From assembly GCA_024683485.1 (NCBI GenBank), contig JAIKYD010000029.1:1-37905 (forward strand): DNA of 37,905 nt. Reading direction: 5' to 3'. This document shows, in pieces, positions 1-7,825 of the stretch. Source of the DNA: Saccharofermentans sp. Its GTDB lineage: Bacteria > Bacillota > Clostridia > Saccharofermentanales > Saccharofermentanaceae. The translations under genes were made by a program, and so were the position numbers. Below the pieces are notes generated by a model. That model saw nothing but the letters and a program-made list of their open reading frames with translations, was not told where the DNA came from and made no database searches. Position 1 is the first letter of the stretch; every line of letters starts with the position of its first letter.

Positions 1-256
1 CATAGCAGAACCTCCAAATGAATATTTGACACTGCTTTGATCCACAGACTTGTTTGTTCCTACGTAACCTCGTGCTAAATGAAACGTCATGCGTTATCTA
101 ACCAATTACCGCTTAAACAAACGGCTGTGGTTATTGCCTCCCAAAAAACGTCAAAGCGTTAGGTAAAAAGACTAATCCACAGCGTCTGTTAGAAATTATA
201 AGACCTTGATGAGGGTCTATAAAAACTACAAATCTAATAATACGAGGCAAAAGAAT

Positions 257-2077
257 ATGAATTCAAAATGCCAAAAGATCTTAGCGGCTTCTCTTGCTGC
301 ATTTATGAGTATTTCCTTTATTCCCAAGATAGCAGGAACAGAAGATGTATTGCTTGCAGCTGTTGAGAAAAACCAGGATAACACTTGTCTGGGTACATCC
401 GATATTGCTAATCCTGTAAAGCCAAAACGTGAGAGTTCAGTATGGTCAGGCAGTATAGTCTATTTTGGTAAATATGAAGGTGATCCGATAAGATTCCGTG
501 TTCTGCAAAAAGATTCCACAGTATATACGGATAATAAAGCGTTATTCCTTGACAGCGAAGCAGCTCTTTTCAAAGATTGTTTCTATTTTGGTCGTGACGA
601 TAAGAATACCTGGGAAGACAGTGATATAAGAGAGAAGCTTAATGATTCTTTCCTGTCAGAATCATTCACGGAACTGGAGCAGAATGCTGTTGCTACTAGT
701 ACGGGAAACGGAAATATTACATATGCTCCGGGGTCTTATGAAGAGTATGAGTATGGCTCGCCTGTAAGTATAGATGATAAAGTGTTTCTGTTAGATGCAG
801 GTGATATAACGAATGAATCATTTGGCTATTATTCTCACCCTGGCAATGTGTTAATGGAAGGAACAGAGTGGAAAGGCAACCCTCACAAGGGAACAAGAGA
901 TATTGCCAACCATATGAAGACTATGGTGAACAGTGAGAAATCATGCTGGTGGTGGCTTCGTACTGCTATGGGTACAAACTCAGGAAACTGGAATTACTAT
1001 AGCTGGGGAGGCATGGTTGATGGTTGTGGTGATCTCCATTATAACCTGGTTGGGAATTCTATTGGTATAGCACCAGCTTTAAATATTGATCAGTCATTGA
1101 TTCTGTTTTCCACTATTGTGAATAACAGACAATTCGGTAAAGCAGGAACAGAGTATAAACTTACACTTAATGACAGTAATCTTAAGATAGCAGTTCGCGA
1201 TGGAAAGAAGATAACAGCGGACGGAACGAAGATTTCCGTTCCATATGCAATTGAGGGAACAAATGCAGGAACTGCAACATGTGCATCAGTTCTGATCCTT
1301 GATAAAGAGTTCAAAACAGGAAACTCTAATGATGCAAATATTCTTTATTATGATGGATTAGGCGGTTCTTTTGGCAAGAACAGCACCGGAACTTTTACAC
1401 TTCCAGCCACTCTCAATATTAGTGACTGGGGTTCAAAGTATTTTGTCTATATTCTTGCTGAAGACATTAATGGTGAGAAGGAAACCGATTACGCAAGTGT
1501 ACCTGTGAAAATAGGTGCTCCTGCAAGTAAAACGACACCGACACCGACAAAGAATCCTACACCCACACCGGCAGCTGGAAAAAAATCAACCTGGTCACAG
1601 GAAAGCGGCAAGTGGTACTACTACGATAAGAATGGTTCAAAGGTAACCGGCTGGTATCAGGTCGGATCGTGGTATCTCTTTGATAAGAATGGCGTAATGC
1701 TCACGGGCTGGCAGCAGATTAGTGGAGAATGGTATTACCTTGGCAATGATGGTGCAATGAGGACCGGCTGGGTACAGTTAAACGGTCTCTGGTACTATCT
1801 CGATGCGAGTGGTGCAATGAAGACAGGATGGCTGAAGATAAGAGGCGTATGGTATTTCTTCAAGTCAGACGGAAGCATGGCTGCTAACGAATTCTGTGGC
1901 GGTTATTGGCTCAATGCAAACGGTTCATGGACATACGAGGCTAAAGCAAGATGGTATAAGAATACTTCAGGCTGGTACTATCAGGATACTGCGGGCTGGT
2001 ATGCAAAGAACGGCACATATAAGATCGACGGCAAGAACTATAACTTTGGTAAGACAGGTTATTGCTTGAATCCTTAA
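257..2077 (+). CDS. Secreted DUF6273-type protein with C-terminal cell-wall-binding repeats
   Basis: A 606-residue surface protein. The frame is open upstream to a TTG/ATG pair at 206/209, but the ATG at 257 has a GAGG at 244-247 at good spacing and gives a clean signal peptide (MNSKCQK, a hydrophobic stretch, then cleavage near residue 27), so I chose it. Residues about 50-285 resemble the DUF6273 family: SIVYFGKYEGDPIRFRVL, a central WWWLRTAMG and GIAPALNID near the end. An Ig-like stretch follows. A Thr/Pro linker (about residues 425-440) leads to roughly seven tandem GW..YY repeats (about 448-602) of the choline/glucan-binding cell-wall type. The likely role is a cell-surface-anchored protein; the ligand is unknown. 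The family-level call is solid and the function is not known. A hairpin follows the stop codon. Confidence 0.85.
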   Translation: MNSKCQKILAASLAAFMSISFIPKIAGTEDVLLAAVEKNQDNTCLGTSDIANPVKPKRESSVWSGSIVYFGKYEGDPIRFRVLQKDSTVYTDNKALFLDSEAALFKDCFYFGRDDKNTWEDSDIREKLNDSFLSESFTELEQNAVATSTGNGNITYAPGSYEEYEYGSPVSIDDKVFLLDAGDITNESFGYYSHPGNVLMEGTEWKGNPHKGTRDIANHMKTMVNSEKSCWWWLRTAMGTNSGNWNYYSWGGMVDGCGDLHYNLVGNSIGIAPALNIDQSLILFSTIVNNRQFGKAGTEYKLTLNDSNLKIAVRDGKKITADGTKISVPYAIEGTNAGTATCASVLILDKEFKTGNSNDANILYYDGLGGSFGKNSTGTFTLPATLNISDWGSKYFVYILAEDINGEKETDYASVPVKIGAPASKTTPTPTKNPTPTPAAGKKSTWSQESGKWYYYDKNGSKVTGWYQVGSWYLFDKNGVMLTGWQQISGEWYYLGNDGAMRTGWVQLNGLWYYLDASGAMKTGWLKIRGVWYFFKSDGSMAANEFCGGYWLNANGSWTYEAKARWYKNTSGWYYQDTAGWYAKNGTYKIDGKNYNFGKTGYCLNP

Positions 2078-2101
2078 AAATTTGATTTGTAAGTGCTTAC
2101 T

Positions 2102-2138
2102 GAAACAGGTCACCTTAAATGATGGCCTGTTTCATTTA
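2102..2138 (+). terminator. Rho-independent terminator after the surface protein
   Basis: An 8-bp perfect stem GAAACAGG/CCTGTTTC (2102-2109 and 2126-2133) extends inward with weaker pairs and is followed by only a short T-rich tract (ATTTATG). It is positioned 25 nt after the stop at 2077. The weak T-tract lowers confidence. Confidence 0.55.
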
Positions 2139-2257
2139 TGCGGGTAATTCTATGTGTCTTTGTTTGGCGTGGTGGTCCAAATCGTAAATCCTGATCTTTT
2201 GTGATAATATTCTCTTTGGAATACGTTGTCTATTCAACAAAATGGGGGGATAAAGTT

Positions 2258-3460
2258 ATGGGCAGAGGCGGAGGCGGCGGCAGCTCACACAGCAGCTCAC
2301 ATCATTCAAGAAGTCATTCACATTCAGGTGGATCATCAAGGTCTTCAGGTTCTTCTTACAGATCATCGGGTTCATCTTCTTATTCACATCATTCAAGCCG
2401 TTCGAGCAGTTATAGAAGCGGAAGCAGTGGTTCCGGATATTCAGGCGGAGGCGGCGGATACAGCGGCAGAAGCGGCGGATACAGCGGCAGAAGCGGCGGT
2501 TGCCTTGGCGGATGCAGCGCGTATATGATCATTCCGATATTGGTTTTTGCCGGAATGCTATATGCGTTCCTTGAAGATACAGATATCGGAACGTTTTTCG
2601 ATGTACAGAGATCTACGATTCAGAGAGAAGCATTGCCTGCTTCCAAGTGCGATCCGATCAATGAGTGGTATAAAGATGACTGGGGCGATTGGATAGATGA
2701 GAGCGGTGAAGAGACTTCGCTTGAAAATGGACTAAAGCATTTCTATGAAACGACCGGTGTTCAGCCATATCTTTGGATCATGGGTGAAGAAGGTGGAGAT
2801 TATATGTCTGAAGGCAGCGTAGAAGAGCTTTCAGAAGCGACATATAAGGAGATGTTTGGGGATGATGAGGGACATGTTCTCATTATCTTCCGTGAGTATC
2901 CTAATGCATCAAGCAATTATATCTGTACTGTCACGCCCGGATATGATGCAGAGACTCAGGTAATCGATGATGAGGCAAAAGAGATAATTCTTGACTTTAT
3001 TGACTACTATTACACTGATAGTGAACTTAATGAAGGCCAGTTCTTTGCCAGGGCGTTTACCAGCAGTGCGGACAGGATCATGATCAAGCAGATACCTCTG
3101 AGCGTTCTTTATACGATTATAGTATCAGTTATTGTTCTCGTAATCGGTCTTATTATAGTTGTATCTATCATTCGTAAGCGTAAGGTTGCCGTGGCTAAGC
3201 AGAAAGCCGCGCAGGCTAAGGCAGAAGCAGATAAGAAGAAGGCTGAGGCTAATAAGAAAAAGATAGAATTTGATCAGCAGAAATATAATGATCAACTTGA
3301 AACCCAGTTTGTAGCAGTAAGCTGTCCAAACTGCGGTTCGACCGGAAACAGGATCCGCAAGGCAACCGTAGGATACTGCCAGTACTGCGGAACTGCGATG
3401 AGAGTCGATCAGGAAGGCAACGTCAAGATTATCAGCGGTGACAGTCAGGAATCAACATGA
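2258..3460 (+). CDS. Gly/Ser/His-rich membrane protein with TPM-like domain and zinc ribbon
   Basis: A 400-residue protein of unknown function. I chose the ATG at 2258 because it follows a G-rich Shine-Dalgarno (GGGGGG, about 8 nt spacing); an upstream GTG at 2201 in the same frame lacks one. Architecture: residues 1-85 are Gly/Ser/His/Tyr-rich low complexity, including a 21-bp DNA tandem repeat; TM about 88-106; an extracytoplasmic domain about 110-275 with sequence character of the TPM fold (GVQPYLWIMG, GHVLIIFREY, VTPGYDAE); a second TM about 281-304; a Lys/Ala coiled coil about 305-345; and a C-terminal CPNCG...CQYCG zinc ribbon. The stop overlaps the trmD start by 4 nt (ATGA), so the two are translationally coupled. 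The TPM assignment is by resemblance only. Confidence 0.75.
   Translation: MGRGGGGGSSHSSSHHSRSHSHSGGSSRSSGSSYRSSGSSSYSHHSSRSSSYRSGSSGSGYSGGGGGYSGRSGGYSGRSGGCLGGCSAYMIIPILVFAGMLYAFLEDTDIGTFFDVQRSTIQREALPASKCDPINEWYKDDWGDWIDESGEETSLENGLKHFYETTGVQPYLWIMGEEGGDYMSEGSVEELSEATYKEMFGDDEGHVLIIFREYPNASSNYICTVTPGYDAETQVIDDEAKEIILDFIDYYYTDSELNEGQFFARAFTSSADRIMIKQIPLSVLYTIIVSVIVLVIGLIIVVSIIRKRKVAVAKQKAAQAKAEADKKKAEANKKKIEFDQQKYNDQLETQFVAVSCPNCGSTGNRIRKATVGYCQYCGTAMRVDQEGNVKIISGDSQEST
2451..2499 (+). repeat. 21-bp in-frame tandem repeat (Gly-Tyr-Ser-Gly-Arg-Ser-Gly)
   Basis: Two identical 21-bp units (2451-2471, 2472-2492) plus a partial third lie inside the low-complexity N-terminus of the TPM-like protein. 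They encode GGYSGRS repeats. Being in frame, copy-number change would lengthen or shorten the protein without frameshift. Confidence 0.85.
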
Positions 3461-4197
3461 ATTTCTATGTAGCTACATTATTTCCGGAACAGGTAACATC
3501 GTATCTTAATACGAGTATCACAGGCAGAGGGATTGCCAGGGGGGCGATATCCCTCGAATGTATTCAGATGAGAGATTATGCTCCAAACACATACGGACGT
3601 GTGGATGACACGATCTATGGCGGCGGCACCGGCATGATGATACGTTGTGAACCTGTTTACGGTGCATATGAGAAGGCGGTTGAAATGTGCGGCGGGAAGA
3701 AGCCTTATACAGTATATATGTCGCCTAAGGGAAAGGTTTTCGACCAGGCAAAAGCACATGAACTGGCTAAGCATGATAATCTTCTGATCGTATGCGGTCA
3801 TTATGAGGGAATAGATGCCCGGGTGATCGATGAGATATGTGATGAAGAGATATCTATAGGTGATTATGTCCTGACGGGTGGTGAGACTGCTGCGATTGTC
3901 GTGATCGATGCAGTTGCAAGGCTCGTACCCGGAGTGCTTCCTAATGAAGAGGCATATACCAATGAGTCTCATACAGCTGGAATGCTGGAGGCGCCACAAT
4001 ATACTAAGCCTCCGGTGTGGCATGGCAGGGAGGTTCCTGAGATTCTTAAGAACGGAAATGATGCAGCGATTGCTGACTATAACCGCATTGCCGCGTTGGT
4101 TGACACATGGCATAACAGGCCGGATATGCTTGATAAGCTGGATATTTCCGAAAATGATTGGGCGAAAATGCTTGCCTTTGAAAGAGGCATGTGCTAA
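3457..4197 (+). CDS. trmD: tRNA (guanine-37-N1)-methyltransferase TrmD
   Basis: A 246-residue SPOUT methyltransferase that makes m1G37 in tRNAs with G36, preventing +1 frameshifting. Hallmarks: an N-terminal [21 protein letters not shown] segment, [15 protein letters not shown], and the trefoil-knot region [16 protein letters not shown]...[11 protein letters not shown]; length is typical of the family. The ATG at 3457 lies in an ATGA overlap with the upstream membrane protein. rplS follows after about 77 nt, as in most Firmicutes, but the usual rpsP/KH-protein/rimM genes are not upstream. Very confident. Confidence 0.97.
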   Translation: MNFYVATLFPEQVTSYLNTSITGRGIARGAISLECIQMRDYAPNTYGRVDDTIYGGGTGMMIRCEPVYGAYEKAVEMCGGKKPYTVYMSPKGKVFDQAKAHELAKHDNLLIVCGHYEGIDARVIDEICDEEISIGDYVLTGGETAAIVVIDAVARLVPGVLPNEEAYTNESHTAGMLEAPQYTKPPVWHGREVPEILKNGNDAAIADYNRIAALVDTWHNRPDMLDKLDISENDWAKMLAFERGMC

Positions 4198-4274
4198 AAT
4201 TCTCCAGTTATCAGGGTGGTCCTCTGCCATTATCCAGGCAAGAACATCTGCAGGAAAGAGAGGAAATGTACAAT

Positions 4275-4616
4275 ATGGATTTAGTAAAAGTCATCGAGAG
4301 CGAGAATATTCGCAACCAGTATCCTGAAGTTGAAGTCGGAGACTTCGTTAAGGCTCACCTCCTTATCAAGGAAGGCGCAAAGGAGCGTATTCAGGTATTC
4401 GAAGGCTATGTCATCGCAAGAAAAGGCCAGGGCCTTTCAGAGACAATAACAATCCGCCGTGTATCTTACGGTATCGGCGTAGAGAGAATTCTCCCTGTTA
4501 ACTCACCCAAAATCGATCACATCGACGTTATTCGTAAGGGTAAGATCAGAAGAGCAAAGCTTTATTATCTCCGCGATCGTCAGGGCAAGGCTGCAAAGAT
4601 CACTCAGAAGATCTGA
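4275..4616 (+). CDS. rplS: 50S ribosomal protein bL19
   Basis: A 113-residue large-subunit protein at the 30S-50S interface. Recognised from [60 protein letters not shown] and the basic tail ([18 protein letters not shown]). The frame is open back into trmD. The candidate starts are ATG 4266 and ATG 4275; AGAGAGGA (4257-4264) fits 4275 and the length then matches the family, but 4266 (116 residues) cannot be excluded. The 77-nt gap after trmD could hold an L19-type autoregulatory leader as in other Firmicutes; I could not identify one. A terminator follows. Confidence 0.95.
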   Translation: MDLVKVIESENIRNQYPEVEVGDFVKAHLLIKEGAKERIQVFEGYVIARKGQGLSETITIRRVSYGIGVERILPVNSPKIDHIDVIRKGKIRRAKLYYLRDRQGKAAKITQKI

Positions 4617-4640
4617 TAGCAGATTTAATCAAACATATAG

Positions 4641-4668
4641 GACCGTCTCACTCGAGGCGGTCTTTTTT
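4641..4668 (+). terminator. Terminator after rplS
   Basis: Stem GACCGTCT / AGGCGGTC (8 bp, one G-T) with a 6-nt loop, followed by T6. It ends the trmD-rplS unit before ylqF. Confidence 0.9.
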
Positions 4669-4704
4669 GTGATAGAATCAAGCAGTTAATACATAGGAGT
4701 TCTT

Positions 4705-5604
4705 ATGGCAGAGAAAAAGAATGACATCAACTGGTTCCCGGGGCATATGAGAAAGGCTCTGAACGAGACCGGCGAGAGATTGAAGCTCGTCGATGTTGTT
4801 TATGAGACATGTGATGCCAGGATACCTTTCTCAAGCAGAAATCCGGAACTTGATAAGATAATCGGTGAGAAGCCAAGGATCGTTATCCTCAATAAAGCTG
4901 ACCTTGCTGACCCCTCAAAAACACCTGTCTGGATCAATCACTTTGAATCCAGCAATACCCGTGCCTGTGCGCTTGAGAGTACCCGCAAGAAGGGCTTTGA
5001 AAGACTTAATGCCATCACTATGGAACTTATGAAGGATAAGCTTGAGAAAGCCGCTGAGAAGGGCAGAACAGGAAGACCTGTCAGGGTTATGGTGGTAGGT
5101 GCTCCGAACACCGGAAAGTCCACTTTGATAAATGCTCTCGCAGGCAGAAAAGCTGCGGTGACCGGTGATAAGCCCGGTGTTACCAAAGACTTCAAATGGA
5201 TCATGACAGGCGGAAGACTTGAACTCATGGATATGGCCGGAGTCCTCTGGCCAAGGATCGCAAATGCAAAGAGCGGCATATGTCTTACAGCTTTGGGTTC
5301 AGTTAAGGAAGAGATAACAGATTCAGTCAAGGTCGCGTATGAGACATTAAAGATAATGTATGATATCTATCCTGATCTTCTTAAAGAACGTTACGGTGTT
5401 GACCTTAATGTCCAGGATAATGAGGATGAAGGTTTTTACCAGGATCCGTTCTATGATATCTTCCTCGCGATGGCAAAGAAGAGAGGCTGCATTATGAGCG
5501 GGGGAAGGATCGATGAGGAACGTTTCGCAAGGCTCTTCCTAAATGATCTGAGAGAAGGCAGGACAGGAAGGATCACTCTTGAGATGCCTGAGGATTATAA
5601 GTGA
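4705..5604 (+). CDS. ylqF: Ribosome biogenesis GTPase YlqF/RbgA
   Basis: A 299-residue circularly permuted GTPase needed for late 50S assembly (incorporation of proteins such as uL16). The N-terminus begins with the family signature INWFPGHM; the G motifs are permuted: NKAD (G4) near residue 62 precedes the P-loop GAPNTGKST near 132, then PGVT and DMAG (G3). The C-terminal helical ANTAR-like domain is present. The RBS is AGGAG before ATG 4705. The stop overlaps a possible GTG of rnhB, as in the classic ylqF-rnhB pair of Bacillus. Confidence 0.95.
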   Translation: MAEKKNDINWFPGHMRKALNETGERLKLVDVVYETCDARIPFSSRNPELDKIIGEKPRIVILNKADLADPSKTPVWINHFESSNTRACALESTRKKGFERLNAITMELMKDKLEKAAEKGRTGRPVRVMVVGAPNTGKSTLINALAGRKAAVTGDKPGVTKDFKWIMTGGRLELMDMAGVLWPRIANAKSGICLTALGSVKEEITDSVKVAYETLKIMYDIYPDLLKERYGVDLNVQDNEDEGFYQDPFYDIFLAMAKKRGCIMSGGRIDEERFARLFLNDLREGRTGRITLEMPEDYK

Positions 5605-5639
5605 TCTTTCCGGAAATTTTACCGACAGAGGACAACCAG

Positions 5640-6284
5640 ATGCCTAAATTATCAATTGAACAGCTGAACGCAAAATACGATTCTATGTATGAATATGAGA
5701 AGGATTGTCTTGCCAAAGGATATAAGATGATCGGCGGGATCGATGAGGCCGGAAGAGGGCCGCTCGCCGGTCCTGTGGTCGCGGCATGCTGCATTCTTGA
5801 TCCTGATGTAAAGATATTAGGTCTCGATGACTCAAAGAAGTTATCTGAGAAGAAGAGAGAGGAACTTTTTGCAGAGATAAAAGAGAAAGCAAGAGCATAT
5901 GCTATCTGTGCTGCGGGTCCTGAGGAGATCGATGAGATCAATATCCTTGAGGCAACAAAAAAAGCAATGAGAAGCTGCGTAAAAGAACTTGCATCTAAGG
6001 GGCAGTCTCCTGACATCCTGCTCATCGATGCGGTGAATCTGTCAGGCACGGGACTCGATGTTATTCCGATAATCAAGGGTGATGCAAAATCTGATTCGAT
6101 AGCGGCTGCTTCAATACTTGCCAAGGTCACACGTGACCACATGATGATCGAATACGATGAGGAATATCCGGGCTACGGCTTTGCAAAGCACAAAGGCTAT
6201 GGCACAAAGGATCACTATGCTGCAATAAGAGAAAAAGGAATGACTCCGATCCACCGCCGCTCGTTCCTGAAGGTAATACATTAA
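5640..6284 (+). CDS. rnhB: Ribonuclease HII
   Basis: A 214-residue endonuclease that cleaves the RNA strand of RNA-DNA hybrids and single ribonucleotides in DNA. Motifs: GIDEAGRGPLAGPV (catalytic Asp-Glu), LDDSKKLSEKKRE, LLIDAVNL (Asp), SIAAASILAKVTRD (Asp) and YGFAKHKGYGTKDH...HRRSF. The frame is open from a GTG at 5601 overlapping the ylqF stop, but ATG 5640 has a very good AGAGG 8 nt upstream and was chosen. It forms an operon with ylqF. No standard terminator is visible; a cruciform-like repeat lies 20 nt downstream. Confidence 0.95.
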   Translation: MPKLSIEQLNAKYDSMYEYEKDCLAKGYKMIGGIDEAGRGPLAGPVVAACCILDPDVKILGLDDSKKLSEKKREELFAEIKEKARAYAICAAGPEEIDEINILEATKKAMRSCVKELASKGQSPDILLIDAVNLSGTGLDVIPIIKGDAKSDSIAAASILAKVTRDHMMIEYDEEYPGYGFAKHKGYGTKDHYAAIREKGMTPIHRRSFLKVIH

Positions 6285-6304
6285 GTTTTATTCTTCTCGT
6301 TTGA

Positions 6305-6373
6305 GTAATATTATTGAGTGAGCGATTCCGAAGGCGCTCTGCGCTGAGGACTTAGCGAACGAAATAATATTAC
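6305..6373. repeat. Cruciform-like element with two internal hairpins
   Basis: A perfect 11-bp inverted repeat (GTAATATTATT at 6305-6315; AATAATATTAC at 6363-6373) encloses 47 nt. Inside are two smaller hairpins, GAGCG/CGCTC (6320-6324 and 6335-6339) and CGCT/AGCG (6342-6345 and 6354-6357), so the whole can fold as a three-way junction. It lies between rnhB and the infC promoter. It resembles dispersed intergenic repeats of some Clostridia; the function is unknown. It is not a typical terminator because no T-tract follows. Confidence 0.6.
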
Positions 6374-6381
6374 GAAAAGTC

Positions 6382-6410
6382 TTGACTTTGTGGCAAACTT
6401 TAAGTATTAT
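6382..6410 (+). promoter_or_regulatory. Sigma-A-type promoter of infC-rpmI-rplT
   Basis: TTGACT (6382-6387), 17-nt spacer, TATTAT (6405-6410). This is an excellent housekeeping promoter placed about 190 nt before infC, leaving a long leader. Confidence 0.85.
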
Positions 6411-6417
6411 ATCGCTC

Positions 6418-6590
6418 GTGAAAGAAGAACGTCCGTTTCTCACCTCAAGCGGCATAAAGCTTGTAAAGAGGTCAATAACTAGATAATCAACCGATTTTGA
6501 GGGGTTTGCCTTTAAGGCAGGGTAGTTATGAGAGAACGGATTATATCCGTTCTTTTTTTATGCAAACAAGCAACAGTAGGAAATCTTAAC
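6418..6590 (+). promoter_or_regulatory. L20-type leader (attenuator) of infC-rpmI-rplT
   Basis: The 5' leader between the promoter and the infC ribosome-binding site. It has an ACCTC/GAGGT hairpin containing AAGC/GCTT (about 6444-6474), a long-range ATAACTA/TAGTTAT pairing (about 6475 and 6523) and, at its end, a strong terminator hairpin (6534-6559). This arrangement matches the known Firmicutes L20 leader, in which ribosomal protein bL20 binds leader RNA and causes premature termination. The assignment rests on position and architecture; I did not match it to the covariance model. Confidence 0.65.
6534..6559 (+). terminator. Attenuator terminator in the infC leader
   Basis: Perfect 8-bp stem GAACGGAT/ATCCGTTC with a 3-nt loop, then T7. 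It sits just upstream of the infC ribosome-binding site, so it must be read through for the operon to be expressed. It is the expected output switch of the leader. Confidence 0.85.
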
Positions 6591-6606
6591 TAAGGAGGTG
6601 GCTACC

Positions 6607-7131
6607 ATCGCAAAGACCAATGATACTCAGATGATTAACGGAGCTATAAAGTTCCCTCAGGTTCGTCTCATAGACGCAGAAGGACAGATGGTTGGCGTTG
6701 TGCCGATCGAAGAAGCTCTTAAGACTGCTGAAGAAGCTGAATTAGATCTCGTCTGCATATCACCTAATCCTGACAACCCGGTTTGCAGAGTCATGGATTA
6801 CAACAAATTCCTTTTCGAGAAGGGCAAGAGAGAGAAGGAAGCAAAGAAGAAGCAGAAAGAGACTGAACTCAAGGAAGTCGGATTGAAGCTAACAACAGAT
6901 GTTCATGATGTTGAAGTTAAGCGCAAGATGGTAATCAGATTCCTTTCTTCAGGCGACAGAGTAAAGGTTAACATCAGGTTCAGAGGCCGCGAGATGGCTT
7001 TCCAGAATAAGGGTTACGAAGTAATGAACAGTTTTGCTGAGAGCGTAACCGAATACGGATCAGTTGACAGACCGCCGAAGATAGAAGGCAGGAACATGGT
7101 AATGTACCTGTCACCGGCAAAGAAAAAATAA
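6607..7131 (+). CDS. infC: Translation initiation factor IF-3 (apparent AUC start)
   Basis: IF-3 binds the 30S subunit and proofreads initiator tRNA and start codon. Recognised from QMINGAIKFPQVRLIDAEG, LDLVCISP, VCRVMDYNKFLFEKGK, the basic KKQKE linker and the C-terminal domain (KLTTDVHDVEVKRKMV, GDRVKVNIRFRGRE). AAGGAGG (6592-6598) is followed 8 nt later by ATC at 6607, giving about 174 residues. The GTG at 6598 lies inside the Shine-Dalgarno and the ATG at 6631 has no ribosome-binding site. Non-AUG starts (AUU in E. coli and B. subtilis) are known for infC and let IF-3 repress its own translation, so AUC is plausible here. Confidence 0.93.
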   Translation: MAKTNDTQMINGAIKFPQVRLIDAEGQMVGVVPIEEALKTAEEAELDLVCISPNPDNPVCRVMDYNKFLFEKGKREKEAKKKQKETELKEVGLKLTTDVHDVEVKRKMVIRFLSSGDRVKVNIRFRGREMAFQNKGYEVMNSFAESVTEYGSVDRPPKIEGRNMVMYLSPAKKK

Positions 7132-7149
7132 TTTAGGAGGAATGATAAT

Positions 7150-7347
7150 ATGCCCAAGCAGAAGACACACACTTCTTCAAAGAAGAGATTCAAGGTAACA
7201 GGTACCGGTAAGGTTCTCCATAAGCAGGCATTCAGAAGCCACATTTTGAGCAAGAGACCTACTAAGAGAATGAGACACCTCAGACACAACCAGGTTTGCT
7301 CGGATCAGAATGCAAGAATCATCAAGAAGATGATCCCTTACGCTTAA
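7150..7347 (+). CDS. rpmI: 50S ribosomal protein bL35
   Basis: A 65-residue very basic protein beginning MPKQKTHTSSKKRFKVTGTG, with KVLHKQAFRSHIL and a TKRMRHLR segment, all family hallmarks. AGGAGG (7135-7140) precedes the ATG by 9 nt. It is the middle gene of infC-rpmI-rplT and follows infC by 18 nt. Confidence 0.96.
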   Translation: MPKQKTHTSSKKRFKVTGTGKVLHKQAFRSHILSKRPTKRMRHLRHNQVCSDQNARIIKKMIPYA

Positions 7348-7374
7348 TTGCTTAAAAATTAGGAGGACAAGATA

Positions 7375-7728
7375 ATGTCAAGAGTTAAAAGAGGAATCCG
7401 CACAAGAGCGCGTCATCATAAGATTTTAAAGGCAGCAAAGGGTTATTGGGGTCATAAGAGCAAGCTTTTCAAGGTTGCTAATCAGCAGGTCCTCAAGTCC
7501 GGCAACTATGCTTACCGTGACAGAAGAAACAAGAAGAGAGAGTTCAGAAGACTCTGGATCGTACGTATCAACGCTGCTTGCCGTCTTAACGACATGAGTT
7601 ATTCCAGATTTATGAACGGCCTCAAGAAGGCTGGTATCGAGCTCGACCGTAAGGTTCTTTCCGATATCGCAGTTACAGATGCAGCAGGTTTTACTTCTCT
7701 CGTTGAGAAGGCTAAGGCAGCTCTCTGA
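7375..7728 (+). CDS. rplT: 50S ribosomal protein bL20
   Basis: A 117-residue early-assembly 23S rRNA binding protein. Signatures: [84 protein letters not shown] precedes the start. In Firmicutes, bL20 is the repressor that acts on the leader of this same operon, fitting the leader described upstream. A terminator follows. Confidence 0.97.
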   Translation: MSRVKRGIRTRARHHKILKAAKGYWGHKSKLFKVANQQVLKSGNYAYRDRRNKKREFRRLWIVRINAACRLNDMSYSRFMNGLKKAGIELDRKVLSDIAVTDAAGFTSLVEKAKAAL

Positions 7729-7759
7729 TAACTAAATAATCAATATTGAATTCTACAAG

Positions 7760-7790
7760 AGGCTGTCTCAGGATTTGGGACAGCCTTTTT
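7760..7790 (+). terminator. Terminator after rplT
   Basis: AGGCTGTC / GACAGCCT stem (8 bp, extendable to 10 with a mismatch) followed by T5. It shares its GTCTC/GGGAC core with several other terminators in this window. A TATAAT at 7793-7798 lies immediately downstream, without a good -35. Confidence 0.88.
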
Positions 7791-7825
7791 GCTATAATGT
7801 TCAAAGCGAAAAAGGAGATTCAGAA

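Noticed and set aside
3478..4230. Long open frame antisense to trmD (about 250 codons)
   Set aside because: It lies entirely opposite a certain gene, has no family motif and no convincing RBS; it is a shadow of trmD codon bias.
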